DNA of 64,000 bases from Uloborus plumipes. Taxonomy: Eukaryota; Arthropoda; Arachnida; Araneae; Uloboridae. The position numbers and the translations under genes are program-made. The notes beneath the pieces are model-generated. The model worked only from the letters and a program-made list of their open reading frames with translations. It made no database searches and was not told the origin of the DNA. The stretch lies in assembly GCA_038373865.1 (NCBI GenBank), contig JAXGGA010006550.1:1-64000 (forward strand), in the 5' to 3' direction. The first letter of the stretch is position 1. The number at the start of each line of letters is the position of its first letter. This document shows positions 34,512 to 46,233 of this stretch, in pieces.

Positions 34512-35583
34512 CACTGCTCGACATTGAAAATGCAACACCAAGAAGGAGTGGTCAGAAATTCATGCAAATTTTACCGTAGACGCACGTTACTGAGTTATGC
34601 AAATGATATGAAATGCGCAGCTCTCCGACGCACGTGAAGTAAGATATAAGAGAATGAAGTTGAAAAGTGGGTTATGTTCATGTTGGTTTTTCTGCCAGAC
34701 TAATTATCGGAGAAATTTGGTTTTTGTCTCGAAGGATACGTGTGATAGGAGGAAATGCCATGCCGTCCTCAACGAAGACACTTCCAGCATATAGACGACT
34801 TTACAAGGGGTATGGTGATCGGACTGAGAAGGGGAGGTTGGTTCATACGTCAAATTGCAGCTGATACCCACATGGATGCAAGCACTGCATCGGCTGTGTC
34901 GGAGATGGTTGTAAAGAGGAAATGTAGCCACATTGAGGGGTGCAGGTGCAGCCAGAGTGACGTCAGACCGCTTGGATCGACGGATTCACCGACAAGCTGT
35001 GGCGGACCCGCAAGTCACTTGTACGTCGATTCTGCAGCACGTGCAAGGTATCCTGGATGTTCCTCTGTCGACCAGAACCATTTCCCGTCGACTGGTTGCA
35101 TGTGGCCTGCAATCACGGCGCCCGCTAAGAAGACTGCCATTGACCTCACAGCACAGACTCCAACGTTTGGAATGGTGCCGGACCAGAGCGACGTGGATGG
35201 CAGAATGGCAAACCGTAGTGTTCTCAGATGAATCCCGCTTCTGTCTGTCCAGCGATAGTCATCGCATACGTGTGTGGCGTCGACGTGGAGAAAGATCGGA
35301 TCCGGCAGTAACTGTGGAACGCCCCACAGCGCGACAACGTGGCATAATGGTTTGGGGCACTATTGCATACAATTCCGTATCACCTCTAGTTCATATTCGG
35401 GGCACTATGACGGCCCAACGATATGTAGATAATGTACTGCGGCCGGTGGCAATCCCCTACCTTCAGGGTCTGCCAAATGCAATTTTTCAACAGGATAACG
35501 CCCGGCCTCACAGTGCTCGAATCAGCCAACATGCTCTACGAGGTGTACAGATGCTTTCCTGGCCACCATACTCTCCTGACTTT
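34512..35583 (+). mobile_element. Tc1-like element, 3'-truncated
   Basis: The left end is TA then CACTGCTCGACATTGAAAAT, a Tc1-type terminal repeat. A decayed transposase follows (34755-35583). The element stops just after the PYSPD block and no right inverted repeat follows, so the 3' end is lost. Its higher GC content than the surroundings also sets it apart. Confidence 0.85.
34755..35583 (+). pseudogene. Tc1-family DDE transposase, frameshifted and truncated
   Basis: The start (MPCRPQRRHFQHIDDFTRG) and the helix-turn-helix region (IRQIAADTHMDASTASAV) are in one frame. A one-base shift at about 34930-34945 moves the rest to another frame: DRLDRRIHRQAVADPQV, the paired-type second domain, then the catalytic blocks VVFSDESRF (first Asp) and FQQDNARPHSA (second Asp). 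The third acidic block (normally PIEHVWD or similar) is missing because the sequence breaks off after PPYSPD. Tc1 transposases are about 340 residues, so the last fifth is gone. It cannot be active. Confidence 0.9.
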
Positions 35584-35923
35584 CTAACTTTTCTCAAAGA
35601 TGGTTTATAATGCAATTTTGGAAAAATATGGAAGAGGGGAGTTCGTGTACCCTATCCTTTCACTTATCGACCAAAAATGACTTACTACTGAGATTACAGG
35701 ATTTCAATCTCAAAAATTTTAAAAGCTGAAGTCCTAAACCCATTCCTTTCTCTGATGCCATCAAAATGCTCTAAAATTGTGTTTTAATGTTTCAATTTCA
35801 GACTTTTCCTGGGTGAAGTTCCGAACTCGAACCCTTGCGTCATAAGAGACGGCTAACATTTTCCTTTTCAGGACTTCAATTTCGGAAAAGTTACAGAAGA
35901 GTTTCACAAACTACATTTATCTC
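35584..35923 (-). repeat. Fragments of the ~100-base unit
   Basis: Inverted copies of the unit core (TTTTTAGGACTTCAATTTCG-type phrases) run here. They begin where the Tc1 element is broken, and an 8-bp hAT target site (TTTATCTC) closes the stretch. Confidence 0.5.
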
Positions 35924-37310
35924 CAGGGTTGCAAAAAAGCCGGCTTTTTTAAAAAAAGGCCAGACCGGCCGGCTTTTATTAAAAAAGCCGGTCTTTTTTG
36001 GCCTTTTTAAAAATATTATACTTTTCACTTAAACTTTTGACTTCTATGCATTTTAATCAGGTAACCCATATCAATTTAAGTAATAAAACAATACTTTTGT
36101 GAAATGATAAAAGAAATATTTACACGAAAACTGCAAATCATTATAAAACATCAAATAATAATGTCATAGCATATCACTACTGGATTAGTTGGTTTGAATT
36201 TGAATAAAATGCAAAAAGCGAACTTCCCTTTATTTAAACTCTGCTGAAAAGAAAAATATTAGAATTGTCTGAAGACACATGTCAATTGGACAAAAAAGCG
36301 CATCCTGCACTATTTGTAAAATGATATGAAGGTATCATGACCAGCACTCTTTAGTGAAAGCAAGGCATTATCTCCCTTCCTAGAAACTATGGCCCCTTAA
36401 TAAAAGGGAAGGCAAAGCCTGTGTCTTTAAGCAATAACAAGAGTCTCAGAATTCAGTAGAGGCTTGTGCGGAAAGAAAGGGTGAGATATCATTGGGAATA
36501 ATCCTTCAAATTGAGTGACAGGAGCACCAATGTACAAAAGGATTAAAAGTTTAAAATCAAGATAAAAAGCAGGTGGCTGCACATTATTATACTAAAAGAA
36601 AGGATGCCTTCCTTCATTCTTTAGGAAGTGGAGAGCAGGTGAAAGAGCAATTTTAAAAAGACTGTTGCATCGACCAGTTTGCTCTTTTTTTTTTTTTTTT
36701 TTTGCACTATTATTTATGTAAACAATAGTAAAAACATTACTTCTGAAATCTGTATCATTCCAGTAGAATTTAAATTCATTCACTAATATAGACCTGTTGG
36801 TTTCTATGTATACATAAACTTTTTATTTTTTAAACAATTGTTTTTCAATTAAGAAGCAGATAAAAGTTTTTGTGACTTAAAAAAAAAAGCAGAAAAAAAT
36901 ATAAGAGTTCATTGTTATTTCACGACTAAACCAGATAACTGCTAACAACAGCAGCAGAATCATGTGAGTTTTTGAATACTTTGACGAAAATTCATTTACG
37001 ACCATTTACATTCCATTGAACAAGACTAATTACCTGATATAGAACAATAGCTTTATTTTTCTATTTTTGTAACAACTATCTAATTTTTAGTCTTGTGTCA
37101 TGGAATTTGTCAACAGAGCTGTAATTGTATTAATAATATAATTTTCATTGTAAGTAAATTAAAATAAAACCACCACAAAAAAAATCCTAAAAAGCCAGTT
37201 TTTAATAAAAGCCGGCTTTTTTTCCTAAAAAAGCCGGCCTTTTTTAAGTGGTTTAAACCAAAAAAAGCCGGCCGGCTTTTTTTTGGCCCGGCTAAAATGT
37301 ATCAACCCTG
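35924..37310. mobile_element. hAT-like element with perfect 8-bp target duplication
   Basis: The 1387-base element has ends CAGGGTTGCAAAAAAGCCGG and, inverted, CAGGGTTGATACATTTTAGC. TTTATCTC flanks it perfectly at 35916-35923 and 37311-37318. AAAAAAGCCGGC-type blocks are repeated inside both ends, direct and inverted, like clustered transposase sites. The middle is AT-rich with no transposase. It sits inside the ~100-base-unit repeat, splitting it. Confidence 0.9.
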
Positions 37311-37318
37311 TTTATCTC

Positions 37319-37960
37319 CCCTATCTCATCAAACATAGCTTACAATTTCGCGTTTAGGACTTAAATTTCGACTAAAACCTGTCCCTTTCTCTAACTTCAT
37401 CACACATACCAACAAATGCGTTTTTAGGCCTTCAGTTTACAAAAAAAGAAAACCGGGGGAGAGCCTGTGACCCCATCTCCCTAGTTATAGGGGCCTTACC
37501 TTAAATATCATTGCAGATGAGCTACAATGGCATATTTATAGCTCCAATATCGAAATATTTTGAAGGTGGCAGGCCCGTCTTTTTTTTTTTGGGGGGGGGG
37601 TCAATTGCCCCCCCCCTGGCTTTGAGAAATCAATGCATTTACATATAAGTGGGCGTGGTTTTTAATGTTTTCCGATGAAATTGCATTGTGTTTGGACCCT
37701 TTACCCCCCCCCCCCTGGAAAAACTTGAAATCACGTCCCTGGAAGGTGGTGTCTTGAACTTCATCCCTTACCAAACGTCATCAACTATCCTATACATTTG
37801 TGCATTTAGGGCTTCAAGTTGGAAATTTTTCTGGGGGAGTGCCTCCGAATTCCCCTTAATGTTTTTAAATATCTAGCAAAATTTTGTTTTTGGAACAAAA
37901 AAGTTTTTGGAGTTTCAGTTTCGAAAAATCACCGGGCCAAAAACTGAGTTTTTTAAACAT
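37319..37960 (-). repeat. Continuation of the ~100-base-unit repeat
   Basis: Worn inverted units continue after the hAT-like insertion, with phrases such as GCGTTTTTAGGCCTTCAG and TTTTGGAGTTTCAGTTTCG and C-rich joins. Poly-G and poly-C blocks at 37588-37618 and 37705-37718 may mark unit junctions. Confidence 0.5.
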
Positions 37961-38146
37961 TTATCGCCTCTCCTATGGGGATGGTGGCCCATAGGAATTT
38001 ATTTAGGGAGGGGATAAGCCATTCATTAAGATAAATTTACGAATTAATGTTTTAAAATATTAACGTTTTTATTGCGAGTAAGAAATTTTTAAGTTATTTC
38101 GGAGGCAAGGAGATGTTGTTAACATCCACTCCCTTTAACCCTTTAA

Positions 38147-38362
38147 CTGTCAAGTTATTTTGATTTTTAACACTTTTCCAAGCACAAACCCGAGAAACAG
38201 TCGGGTTTGACAAAGAGATGAAGCCGAAATAAACGTCTCCCGATATATATTCGGGTATAACAATACGATGCACTCAAAAAAAAAAAAAAAAAAAATAAGT
38301 AATACTCGGGCGTGACATTTTCGAAAACCAGCTGTGCCCGAGACTATCTCGGGCATGACAGG
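38147..38362. mobile_element. piggyBac-like MITE
   Basis: TTAA lies at both borders (38143-38146 and 38363-38366). The ends read CTGTCAAG and, inverted, CCTGTCATGCCC. Inside are several CCCGA/TCGGG inverted pairs and an A tract at 38277-38295. TTAA with C-rich ends points to piggyBac, but the ends are short, so this is tentative. GGTTAATACGCCTTT is duplicated just to the right. Confidence 0.5.
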
Positions 38363-38366
38363 TTAA

Positions 38367-39749
38367 TACGCCTTTACATGTTAATACATAAAAGGTTAAT
38401 ACGCCTTTGGCAACTGCGGATCCAGCTTTGGGGCCGGTCACTGTCGGAAAAAGAGGGGGGGGGGGCAAAGTGAAATTTTAGGGATCAACTAGGGGAGGAT
38501 TTCCAAATTTATCGAAATACAGCTGGCTTTTGTTTTTGGAGGAGGTCATTATAAGAAAGGGGAGAGGAGGGCAAAACTACAATTTTAGATCCCACATTTA
38601 GTGGGAGGGGAGCAAATTTATCGAAAAGTCCCCGAAATGCAGTTTTAGGCTATTTTTGCCCCTCCCCCCGTGACCCACTGGATCCGTGCCCATCTTTTGC
38701 CCCTCCGGATTCTCAAAGTGCCCCCTCGGAGCAAAATGTCTGAAAGAAACACTGATCAAAACTGTTCAGAACAAACGTGATCGATATAAGCAGCGGCCAC
38801 TGCATTGAACTCTGTGTTAGTATCTCCATTATCACGAAGAAAAATCATCAAGTTTGTGGGTGCGTGTTGTTTATTTATTCTTTTTTTCTCTCTAGAAAAC
38901 TTCACTCAAGAAAGACTAATGCAAATGGCTATTTAAGTCTCTAAAAGTCCAATTCTTCAAAATCAGTCATTCGCATCCCCCCCTTTTTTCCTTCCCTATT
39001 AAATATTCCCAGTAACCCCTTCTATTCCCGCCTTTTTTTTTTTTTTTTGTAAAGAAAATATGAATACGTTGTTCACATTTTTACCATGATAATTTGAATA
39101 TTTTAAATCAAATGGGGGGACACAGCTAGTTGAGTTCGAAACCACTAGTTAGGTATAATGAATTTATTCAGCATAGCTTCTTCTTCTTAACAATAGTTAT
39201 TACTTTTTAAAAGCATCTTTTAAAAAAATAAGCAATTATTATTTAATTTATTTGTTATTGTGTTAATTTATTTCTCAGAAAATTCATTCAGCATAGTTAT
39301 TTGCTCTAACCAAAATAATGTGAACAAAAAAATAATTTTTCTAGTCGATTAAGTGTCTAAAATTGGCCGATAGATTTGTCAGCAAAGTAGCCGATTAATC
39401 AGTGCATCACTAAGTTAACTAAAAATCTGGACAAAATATTTTTTATCGGGAATAGTAGGATAACTACGAAGTTTGCTACATGAGCGTTTATCAGAAGCGG
39501 ATTGGCCTGGTCGGCTATTTTCGATTGTCACTTTTTTTTTTTTTTTTTTGTCTAATTTTATAAAAGTTTTGCCCTTCAAGTTCAAATTGAAATTAAAGAT
39601 GCGATAAAAAGTTTAGTGTTTATCACTATTGAGGTTGTTTCTACTTCTAATACTAAGACATATCAGCCGTAGATCAACGATCTTTAAAGAATATTATACT
39701 GGCTATTCGGAAAGCTCAGTTAATATACTGTCTAATCTTTTATCGTAAA
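38367..39749. other. Non-genic stretch of repeat fragments
   Basis: It contains G-rich fragments ending GAAACACTG (about 38749-38757) and poly-T tracts. A solo hAT-like end, AGCCGATTAATCAGTGCATCAC, lies at about 39388-39409. No gene is seen. Confidence 0.45.
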
Positions 39750-39943
39750 ACCTTCCTCGCATCTGCGCATGCCTAAGGTCTCTTTAGATTTCCTCAAAAT
39801 AGGGGAGAAATGCGAAGTAACATTCAACAGGAAGTAAGAAGCGAAAGCACCGGCAAGTGCGTCTCCTTATCCTATCACCCCTTTTTCAAATGGAAGCGAT
39901 CGTGACTGCCAGGCGCGCAATACGCAGACAGACAGTACTTGAT
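39750..39943. repeat. Dispersed repeat, copy 2
   Basis: It matches 24235-24427 in the same orientation, ending at CAGACAGTACTT in both. The copies differ by scattered substitutions and short indels. Confidence 0.75.
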
Positions 39944-41021
39944 CAGAAATAAAATTGGTGTCCTTCTTAATGAATTTAACAATTTTCAAAGACTATAGAG
40001 CAACTAAAACTTTTTGAAACAGTTCATTTGTACTTAACAGTCTCTGAAATTTTAATACTTGAGTGTATAACTTTACAGAATTGTTCTAACTTTAAAAATA
40101 TATATATTTTAAATATAGAAAAAAAAGACAAATTTCTCATTACAACATTTTTTTTTCAACTCCCAAGTGATGCAGAAAACCGAAAAGAACAGAAGTAGTA
40201 CTCCATTTTCCCTTTTTCTAAATAGATTGACGATATAACTTATTGTAGAAATATAGAATAAAAAAGCAATAACAAAAGAATTTCTAAAATACTGAATTCT
40301 AGATTAAATAAACAGTCGTACATGAAATCTGTGGTCACAAAATTTTATCTCAAGCAGTGGTGGATTTACCATGTCGAAATTGAGAGAGGCCCTCGAAAAC
40401 AGCTTCGTTATTATGTTCACTGAGAATTTTGAAAATTTCTGCGGGTAGGAACTAGAACACCTTACCTCGTCCATCTTCTACTATCAAAGATGAACAGGAT
40501 TTAAACTGCTTTTAGAACTTCAAATTTTAAAACATTTGCAGGAATTCACCCAGCCCCTGATAACCTGGAATTTTCGAACTCTACCACCTTTTAGTTCATA
40601 GGTCGATTTTTCTGGATTATACTGTAAGCTGTATCGCCTCGTACAGTCACGCTTGCTGTGCTTTAACATTTTCGTGTCATAATTAATCATTTTGTTTTCA
40701 TTTTTTGTGGCTTTCGCAGAAGATCGATGTTGTCCTTAAATATGTAAAATTTCACTTTATCCTGACTATTCCTTCTAGGTGACCCGATTTTTTTTGGCAA
40801 CGACAATTATTGGGTACCTTTTTGGACCCCAAACGTCTCGTAGTGCCACTTTCAAATTGGCTGTCAGCCATCGTCCCTAAAACCCCTATATAAGCGGCTC
40901 TATAACGGCTCTAATCGTCCCCATCACCTCATCTGAAAGAGGCCTATGCTGGACATGGTGGCGCAGCTAGACCTGAGCCTGCAACAGGTGCGTTCCACTG
41001 AACCGTATACACGTACACTTA
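39944..41021. other. Non-genic stretch
   Basis: It holds a CAGTGGTGGATTTACC hAT-like end (near 40356) and a worn ~100-base-unit fragment (40480-40600). No gene is supported. Confidence 0.45.
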
Positions 41022-41189
41022 GGCAGGAATTCAAGTGAAACGCGGACGATCGCAACTCACCAATGCAATCGCAAATTCCCAAATTTGGATTCAAGTGAAA
41101 CGAATTCACTTGAATTCGGCTTCCAGTAGCGATTGCAACTTGCGACCGCCTTGAAACAATTGCAATGGTGTTTCACTTGAATTCGGCCC
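41022..41189. mobile_element. Short PIF/Harbinger-like MITE
   Basis: The 168-base element has ends GGCAGGAATTCAAGTGAAAC and, inverted, GGGCCGAATTCAAGTGAAAC, with TTA on both sides. TTA fits the TWA target of PIF/Harbinger. The TTCAAGTGAAAC phrase recurs inside, direct and inverted. The same ends bound 41545-42153. Confidence 0.8.
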
Positions 41190-41604
41190 TTATGTCAATT
41201 CGACATTGCGAAAAACATAATTTGAATTCGAGATGCCAAATTTCGAATCCCTTTATTATTTACTTAAATAATTATTTTATTTATTTATTTTTTTGGTTGT
41301 TGTTGTTGGAGTTCGCAAAACATCAAGAGATGAAGCTACTTAGCCAACGATACCGCCTAAAACCACATTTTCGGAACTTATATGTTGAAAAAAAATCTCA
41401 ATTCCTCCCATTTTTGCTTAAAATTTGAGCTTTGATCCCTTCTTTTCCGAAAATGACTCCGGGCCCTGCTCCACATCAGCGTAAAACGTGACCGGAGCCG
41501 AAGGCAGAAACCGAAAATCCGGGTACTTTCCATATAAACACTATGGCAGGAATTCAAGTGAAACAGGCGATCGCAAATTACAATCGCTACTGGAAATGAA
41601 TTAC

Positions 41605-42087
41605 ATTAGAACGTTTCTTGATAAAAACATCGTGACGTCAGCGTGACGTTTGCCTATGAAAAACGAGCTAGATAGAACGTTACAGCGTACTTGGCGAATA
41701 AGAGGAAATCACTGACTGCTTGTGAGCTCTTATTGGCTCCACTCGTAGTGACGTCAATGCCAAGTTAAGTTGATGTAGAGCCGCTATATAGACAGGCCGA
41801 CGCATCAAGATTAAGTTTCACCATTTTGGATCCAATTCCTTAACTTTTACTTTCAAAATTTCATTGTTGAGGAGTAGGGTTACCAGAAAAAAGTTTTGGC
41901 ACATTGCTAAGCTTTGCCAAATCCACGTGCCGCTAATAATTGCTCACAGTGAAAAATTACCAAAACGCGATTATTGGCCAGAAAAGACAACCTCTCAAAC
42001 ACACAAACACGCGCTGGATCCAAAGTGGTGAAACTTAATCTTGATGCGCCGGCTCGTATATATAGGGGCCTTAAGTTGATGATAATG
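41605..42087 (+). repeat. Third-level repeat in the nest
   Basis: Its left part (41610-41773) matches 32285-32457 in inverted orientation. It is interrupted by the innermost element at about 41791-42056, after which TTAAGTTGATGATAATG echoes the left part's TTAAGTTGATGTAGAG. Confidence 0.6.
41791..42056. mobile_element. Innermost inverted-repeat element of the nest
   Basis: Its ends of about 40 bases read GGCCGACGCATCAAGATTAA, then GTTTCACCATTTTGGATCC, and are mirrored at 42015-42052. TATATA lies on both sides, possibly the target duplication. It is about 266 bases long and non-coding. The family is unknown. Confidence 0.75.
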
Positions 42088-42217
42088 TAATTCACTTCCA
42101 GTAGCGATTGCAATTCGAAGCGATTGCAATGGTGTTTCACTTGAATCTCTGCCTGTGTAATCCATTTTACGTTTTTGCTTTATTTTTCTGCTTTACGTTA
42201 ATGTGGAGCAGGGCCCT

Positions 42218-42548
42218 CCCTCTTGAACGAGATGTTGGACCCGCCCTTGAACCACATTTTGTGAAAATTATGTATCAAGAACAAGTATATCTCAACAAAA
42301 AATCATAAAATATTTTTTAAGAAGGCAAGAGTGAAAGTTCAAACGATTAGAAACAATCATAAAAGTTTAACAAAACAGCAGTTTCATAAAAGCGCCATCT
42401 GTAGTTACTTTCCGCTTCCAAAGGAAATTTTGACTCTCTTAGAAAAATATTAGCTGTTGGCGAAAGATCGTTTCTGTAACCTTGGTAACGAAGTATCACG
42501 TGACCTACAGCTGACCAATCATCCCAGGGAACACGGAGTCGATTTAAC
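42218..42548. other. Non-genic stretch upstream of a candidate promoter
   Basis: There is no repeat I recognise. The stretch near 42440-42540 is less AT-rich and could be promoter DNA for the candidate exons that follow. Confidence 0.4.
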
Positions 42549-42555
42549 TATAAAT
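42549..42555 (+). promoter_or_regulatory. Possible TATA box
   Basis: TATAAAT lies about 45 bases before TTATCAGACC, a weak initiator match. A strong splice donor follows at 42633, so this may be the promoter of the candidate gene below. Confidence 0.3.
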
Positions 42556-42596
42556 GTCAACCTTGATACTTTTTTAATTCTTTTTGTTTACCTTAT

Positions 42597-42632
42597 CAGA
42601 CCGTGAATACGCTGCCTATTGAACTTGAGCCG
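42597..42632 (+). other. Candidate first exon, ends at a strong donor
   Basis: GAGCCG|GTAAGC at 42632 is a good donor. Read in frame with the 43140 exon, the end gives TVNTLPIELEP with no stop, so it could be coding or 5' UTR. The exon start is set only by the weak initiator. No protein family is recognised. Confidence 0.3.
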
Positions 42633-43139
42633 GTAAGCATTGCTTATTTTTATTCTCTATCAGGAAAGAAATTCTATTTCCGCTAGTATCACACTGCTCT
42701 TGAAAGTGAAAAATACAAGAGGTATTCTGTATACCTGGTTTATTGATACTCTTTTATATACTTTAAAATGGGAAATATTAAATACATTCGCATCAGTCAG
42801 TGAGAAATAAAATGCATTGCCAATATTCTGAGTGTAGAAACCAATATCTTTAATTTTTAACCCATAAAAATTCAACATGTTTGTTTCGGCAACTTCAGAT
42901 ATTTCCTGTTGCATTCTGCAAAAGTTTCACTCAAGAATTTGAAAACCACTTCGGAAATTTATATGATGTATTTTTAGAATGTCCTTATTGGAGCGCTTAA
43001 TTTTTTAATTTTTTATTCAAGACAGTATTCATTTTAAAAGGATAACACAATTTCTTCATTACATATAAAAATGGCTGATGTTATAATGCTGTAGTTCTTA
43101 TTTCATTCATTTTTCAAATGAATGCCTATTTTCTTTCAG

Positions 43140-43177
43140 GATTCCACTTCCAACCCAAGCATGCCTTCTGATCAAAA
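43140..43177 (+). CDS. Candidate small exon
   Basis: The acceptor CTATTTTCTTTCAG and donor AAAA|GTAAGT both fit consensus well, around 38 bases. Read in phase with the 42632 exon it gives DSTSNPSMPSDQ. The Met in the middle (ATG at 43161) could be the start codon. No downstream exon is recognised, so function is unknown. Confidence 0.35.
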
Positions 43178-43482
43178 GTAAGTTTTATATTTTTTCTTAA
43201 TTTTTTACTTGGATAGCTTTGTTCTATGTTCAGAGGTAATTTTGTTTGTTATTTAACTTGACAAGAATTTCAATTAAGGCATTTATTCACTTTTGTTTAA
43301 AATATGAAGACTTAAAACTTATAGTTTTGCAACTATTGAATGAATGTCATATGCTTACGAACTTCATTTTATTCAGTGGCTCCCAAAAGTGTTCGTACTC
43401 TTTAAAAATTTAGTAAAACCAAAGTCTCCTAGAGCCGACTTCAAACAGGAGGACCAATATTTTTTCACACCTATGTTTCATT

Positions 43483-44223
43483 CAGAGACGTGCCGTCTGG
43501 GTAGGCAAGGCAGGCAGTGCCTACCCATGACGAAAACATACCAATTTTTTAATTGCATTGAAAGACATACAATGCGCTGATTGGAAAATATCAAGGCATT
43601 AAACAGAAAGTATAGCAGAAAAAACCCGGAAATTTTCATTTTTCTTTCTTAAAAAAGCATCGACTACCGCTGCTTTTCACCCTCTGTATCTATACTATGC
43701 ATAGTATTAGGAAGCGCACGTGCAGCAGACTTTTCCCCCCTAATGTTCGAAAAGCGACGATGAAAGGCTGTCCGAAAAGTGCCTTTGTGGTTTCGTCTGT
43801 TCTCCGCCGAAACTTGACTGCGTCATGCGCACAACCATGCCGGTGGAGTCTGTGGCGTTTCTACGGTCTATGCGTCTTGACGGCGTCTTTTGTACAGTAC
43901 TGTTGAATGCTTCAATGCTTGCAGTTTTCTATACATATATAATAAATATAGTAATTTACAAATGTTTTGTGTTTTTTGTATCCCGCTTTTTCGTAGGATT
44001 AAGTTGAAACTGTATCCGAAATGGATATGAGATTTATGAATTATAAACACACATGCAGTCGAATATTCTTGCATATATGTATATAATTTGTATAGTAAGT
44101 AAACATCTTTGATATTCATATAAATTTATTGCTTTTTGTATTTTATGTGTTTTTAAAGATATATGTTATTCTACAAATCTTCGCATCTGCCTACCCTTGG
44201 CATTCATTGACGGCACGTGCCTG
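43483..44223. mobile_element. hAT-like element with perfect 8-bp target duplication
   Basis: The 741-base element has ends CAGAGACGTGCCGTC and, inverted, CAGGCACGTGCCGTC. GTTTCATT flanks it perfectly at 43475-43482 and 44224-44231. GGGTAGGCA occurs just inside both ends, and the left end adds a further palindrome (TAGGCAAGG...GTGCCTACC). There is no transposase. Confidence 0.9.
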
Positions 44224-44231
44224 GTTTCATT

Positions 44232-45626
44232 CTAAATAAAACCCAGCATTTTTTTTTTCAAATAATGATAATTTTCATTTTGTAATGGGCTAATAAGCGA
44301 GGTTCAGAAAAATAGTGCGTCACGAGTCTTCCTACACTGAAACATTTACAAATAAAATCAAGATTAAAATTCTCGTCTAGCGTATTTATTTTATGCTTGC
44401 ATTGTGTTGACTATTAAAAATACTTTTTCCTTATTTTTTTACTTCATAATATTCTACATATTTTTCAATGGCTTGTATTTGTAAAACATAAGACACTTTA
44501 GCAATGTAATTAATTTTCATCATAGTAGTGGTAAATTAGTCAAAGTATAACTCATTATTTTTATTTTATACCATTCCACAGTGTAGCATGTGAGGAAATG
44601 CTTTAGAGGGAAAAAATAAGAATAAAATCAGTTAGAAAAATGTATGAAAAATCTGCGTTCGAGAGCTATAAAAGTTTCTGCAGAATTTAACGGAACATTG
44701 TGCATTTGAAGTACACCTGAAAGTGTTCGCCCAGTTCTCCAAACAGCTGGATTGTGTGGGCGTATGGGCCGCAAGAAATTTTTTTTAGTGCAAAACACAA
44801 AAAATTTAGCTTTTCTTGACGAAATAAATGATCAGTAAGCCTGAAGTCATTTAAAATGCCGTCTTATTTACAGAAAAAAAAAAGTTTAACGTTTTTAATT
44901 CCATTAACGGATAATTGTAAAGAGCAGAAAAAGTAACTAAATTAATTCCAAGAACTTAGTTAAAACAGTTGAGTATGCCACAGCTGGTGTTCTTGTAAGA
45001 GGTGCATGTCAGCAATAGGACTCGATAATTTAGTATTTATTGATAGAATAGCGCATCATGCCGTTTCTTTAAATGTTTTGTAAGACAATTTGAAAATTTC
45101 TGCCTAAAATGTGGGTATTGGAAACAACTTGTTATCACAATTGGCAATGTGCTTCTCCAAAAGTGGGTAAGGGAGAGGACAGAGCGGCATGGGGAGGAGG
45201 CAGTCGATCCCTGGAAGTGTTAAAAGAGAGGGTAAAGGTCTCTTGGTTCCGTTGACATCGGTGGTTGCTATTTTCTTCTCGCGGAGTGGAGAAGGGTTTT
45301 ACTAGCTCGTGTCGAATTTAGTTTTTCCTCCTCGACTCGTATAAGTATTATTCATCATCATTATACTTGTACAGCTCTTGTACTTGAGCTCTGCCTATAC
45401 CTGAACTCTGCCTTAAAATGTAAGAGTTATACTGTACCATTGTGCGGTCTCTCGCTGGTGTTCTAATTTCATATTAGTTATCAGCCCTATGCCAGAATTT
45501 CTAGAACCAATTTCTTTCTGCGACACTAGAATATTCTTCAATAATAAATATATATGCAACCCTCTTACAGTAACACAAGGTGTTTATATTTTTAAAAATG
45601 TTAACATTAATACTATAGATTTATAG
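44232..45626. other. AT-rich non-genic stretch
   Basis: No gene or element was recognised. Confidence 0.5.
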
Positions 45627-45770
45627 TTTTTTTTCTGGTGGCTGTTTTATATTATTTTTTTTTCTTAGATTTTTTTTTTGCTCTCAATCACAAAAATCTT
45701 TCTGCATGCTGTCTCCCTGATTCTGTGACAATGTCCCCCTTTCGGCAGCTTTCTGCCACAGGGCTCTCGA
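45627..45770 (-). repeat. Directly repeated ~145-base sequence, copy 1
   Basis: It matches 46234-46370 in the same orientation: TTTTCTGGTGGCTGT, T-rich, AATCTTTCTGCA, GACAATGTC, CGGCAGCTTTCTGCCACA. Read on the minus strand it ends in A-rich DNA, as a SINE might, and it contains the stem GTGGCAGAAAGCTGCCG. I found no tRNA-like promoter boxes. Confidence 0.7.
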
Positions 45771-46233
45771 TACTTTATGGTTGTCATATTTACGGCACTA
45801 TGAACTTATTTCCCACTTCGCTTTTGCATTAATGGTTAAATGCAAACAATTAAAATTGCTCTGGGCATAAACTATTATTCAATTGAAAAGTCAACGGTAA
45901 TTAAGCACAACTTTTTCTTAGAAATTTGTGCTTCATTTATGTATGCCTACGTCTGTTTAAAAACGTTTAGAATTAACTGAGATATGAGGATATAAATAAA
46001 AGCGTAAACCTAATTCGATGATGAATGAAATGCCCCAACTGCCGTGCATAAAAAAGAGTGGAGCTGTTTTCTTTCGTACGGTTTCCATGGAGATGACGCA
46101 AAATTTCTAAACTTGATACGCCTATTTTAAAGTTACAGCAGTATAGATAACCTAAAGGAGGAATTTGTAAAAACGCTTTTTGATGCAAATAATTTTGTTT
46201 TTTAAAAACCATTTTCTGTTGTGTATTTTACAG
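45771..46233. other. AT-rich DNA between two copies of a repeat
   Basis: Nothing recognised between the two copies. Confidence 0.4.

Larger units (their letters stand above)
41545..42153. mobile_element. Second-level element in the nest
   Basis: The ends GGCAGGAATTCAAGTGAAAC and, inverted, GGCAGAGATTCAAGTGAAAC match the MITE at 41022-41189. It is itself split by the repeat at about 41605-42087. The two sides share GCGATTGCAATGGTGTTTC and the CGATCGCAA block of the intact copy. Confidence 0.75.
41461..42217. mobile_element. Outer MITE of a four-level nest
   Basis: The ends GGGCCCTGCTCCACATCAG and, inverted, GGGCCCTGCTCCACATTAAC match the uninterrupted 144-base copy at 17039-17182. Comparing the two shows the present copy is split after AACACTAT (about 41544) and resumes at about 42154 (GTAATCCATTTTACG). 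The inserted DNA is the next element. Confidence 0.8.

Noticed and set aside
39110..39135. ACACAGCTAGT as a Helitron 3' end
   Set aside because: It resembles the end at 1531-1534 but has no hairpin before it.
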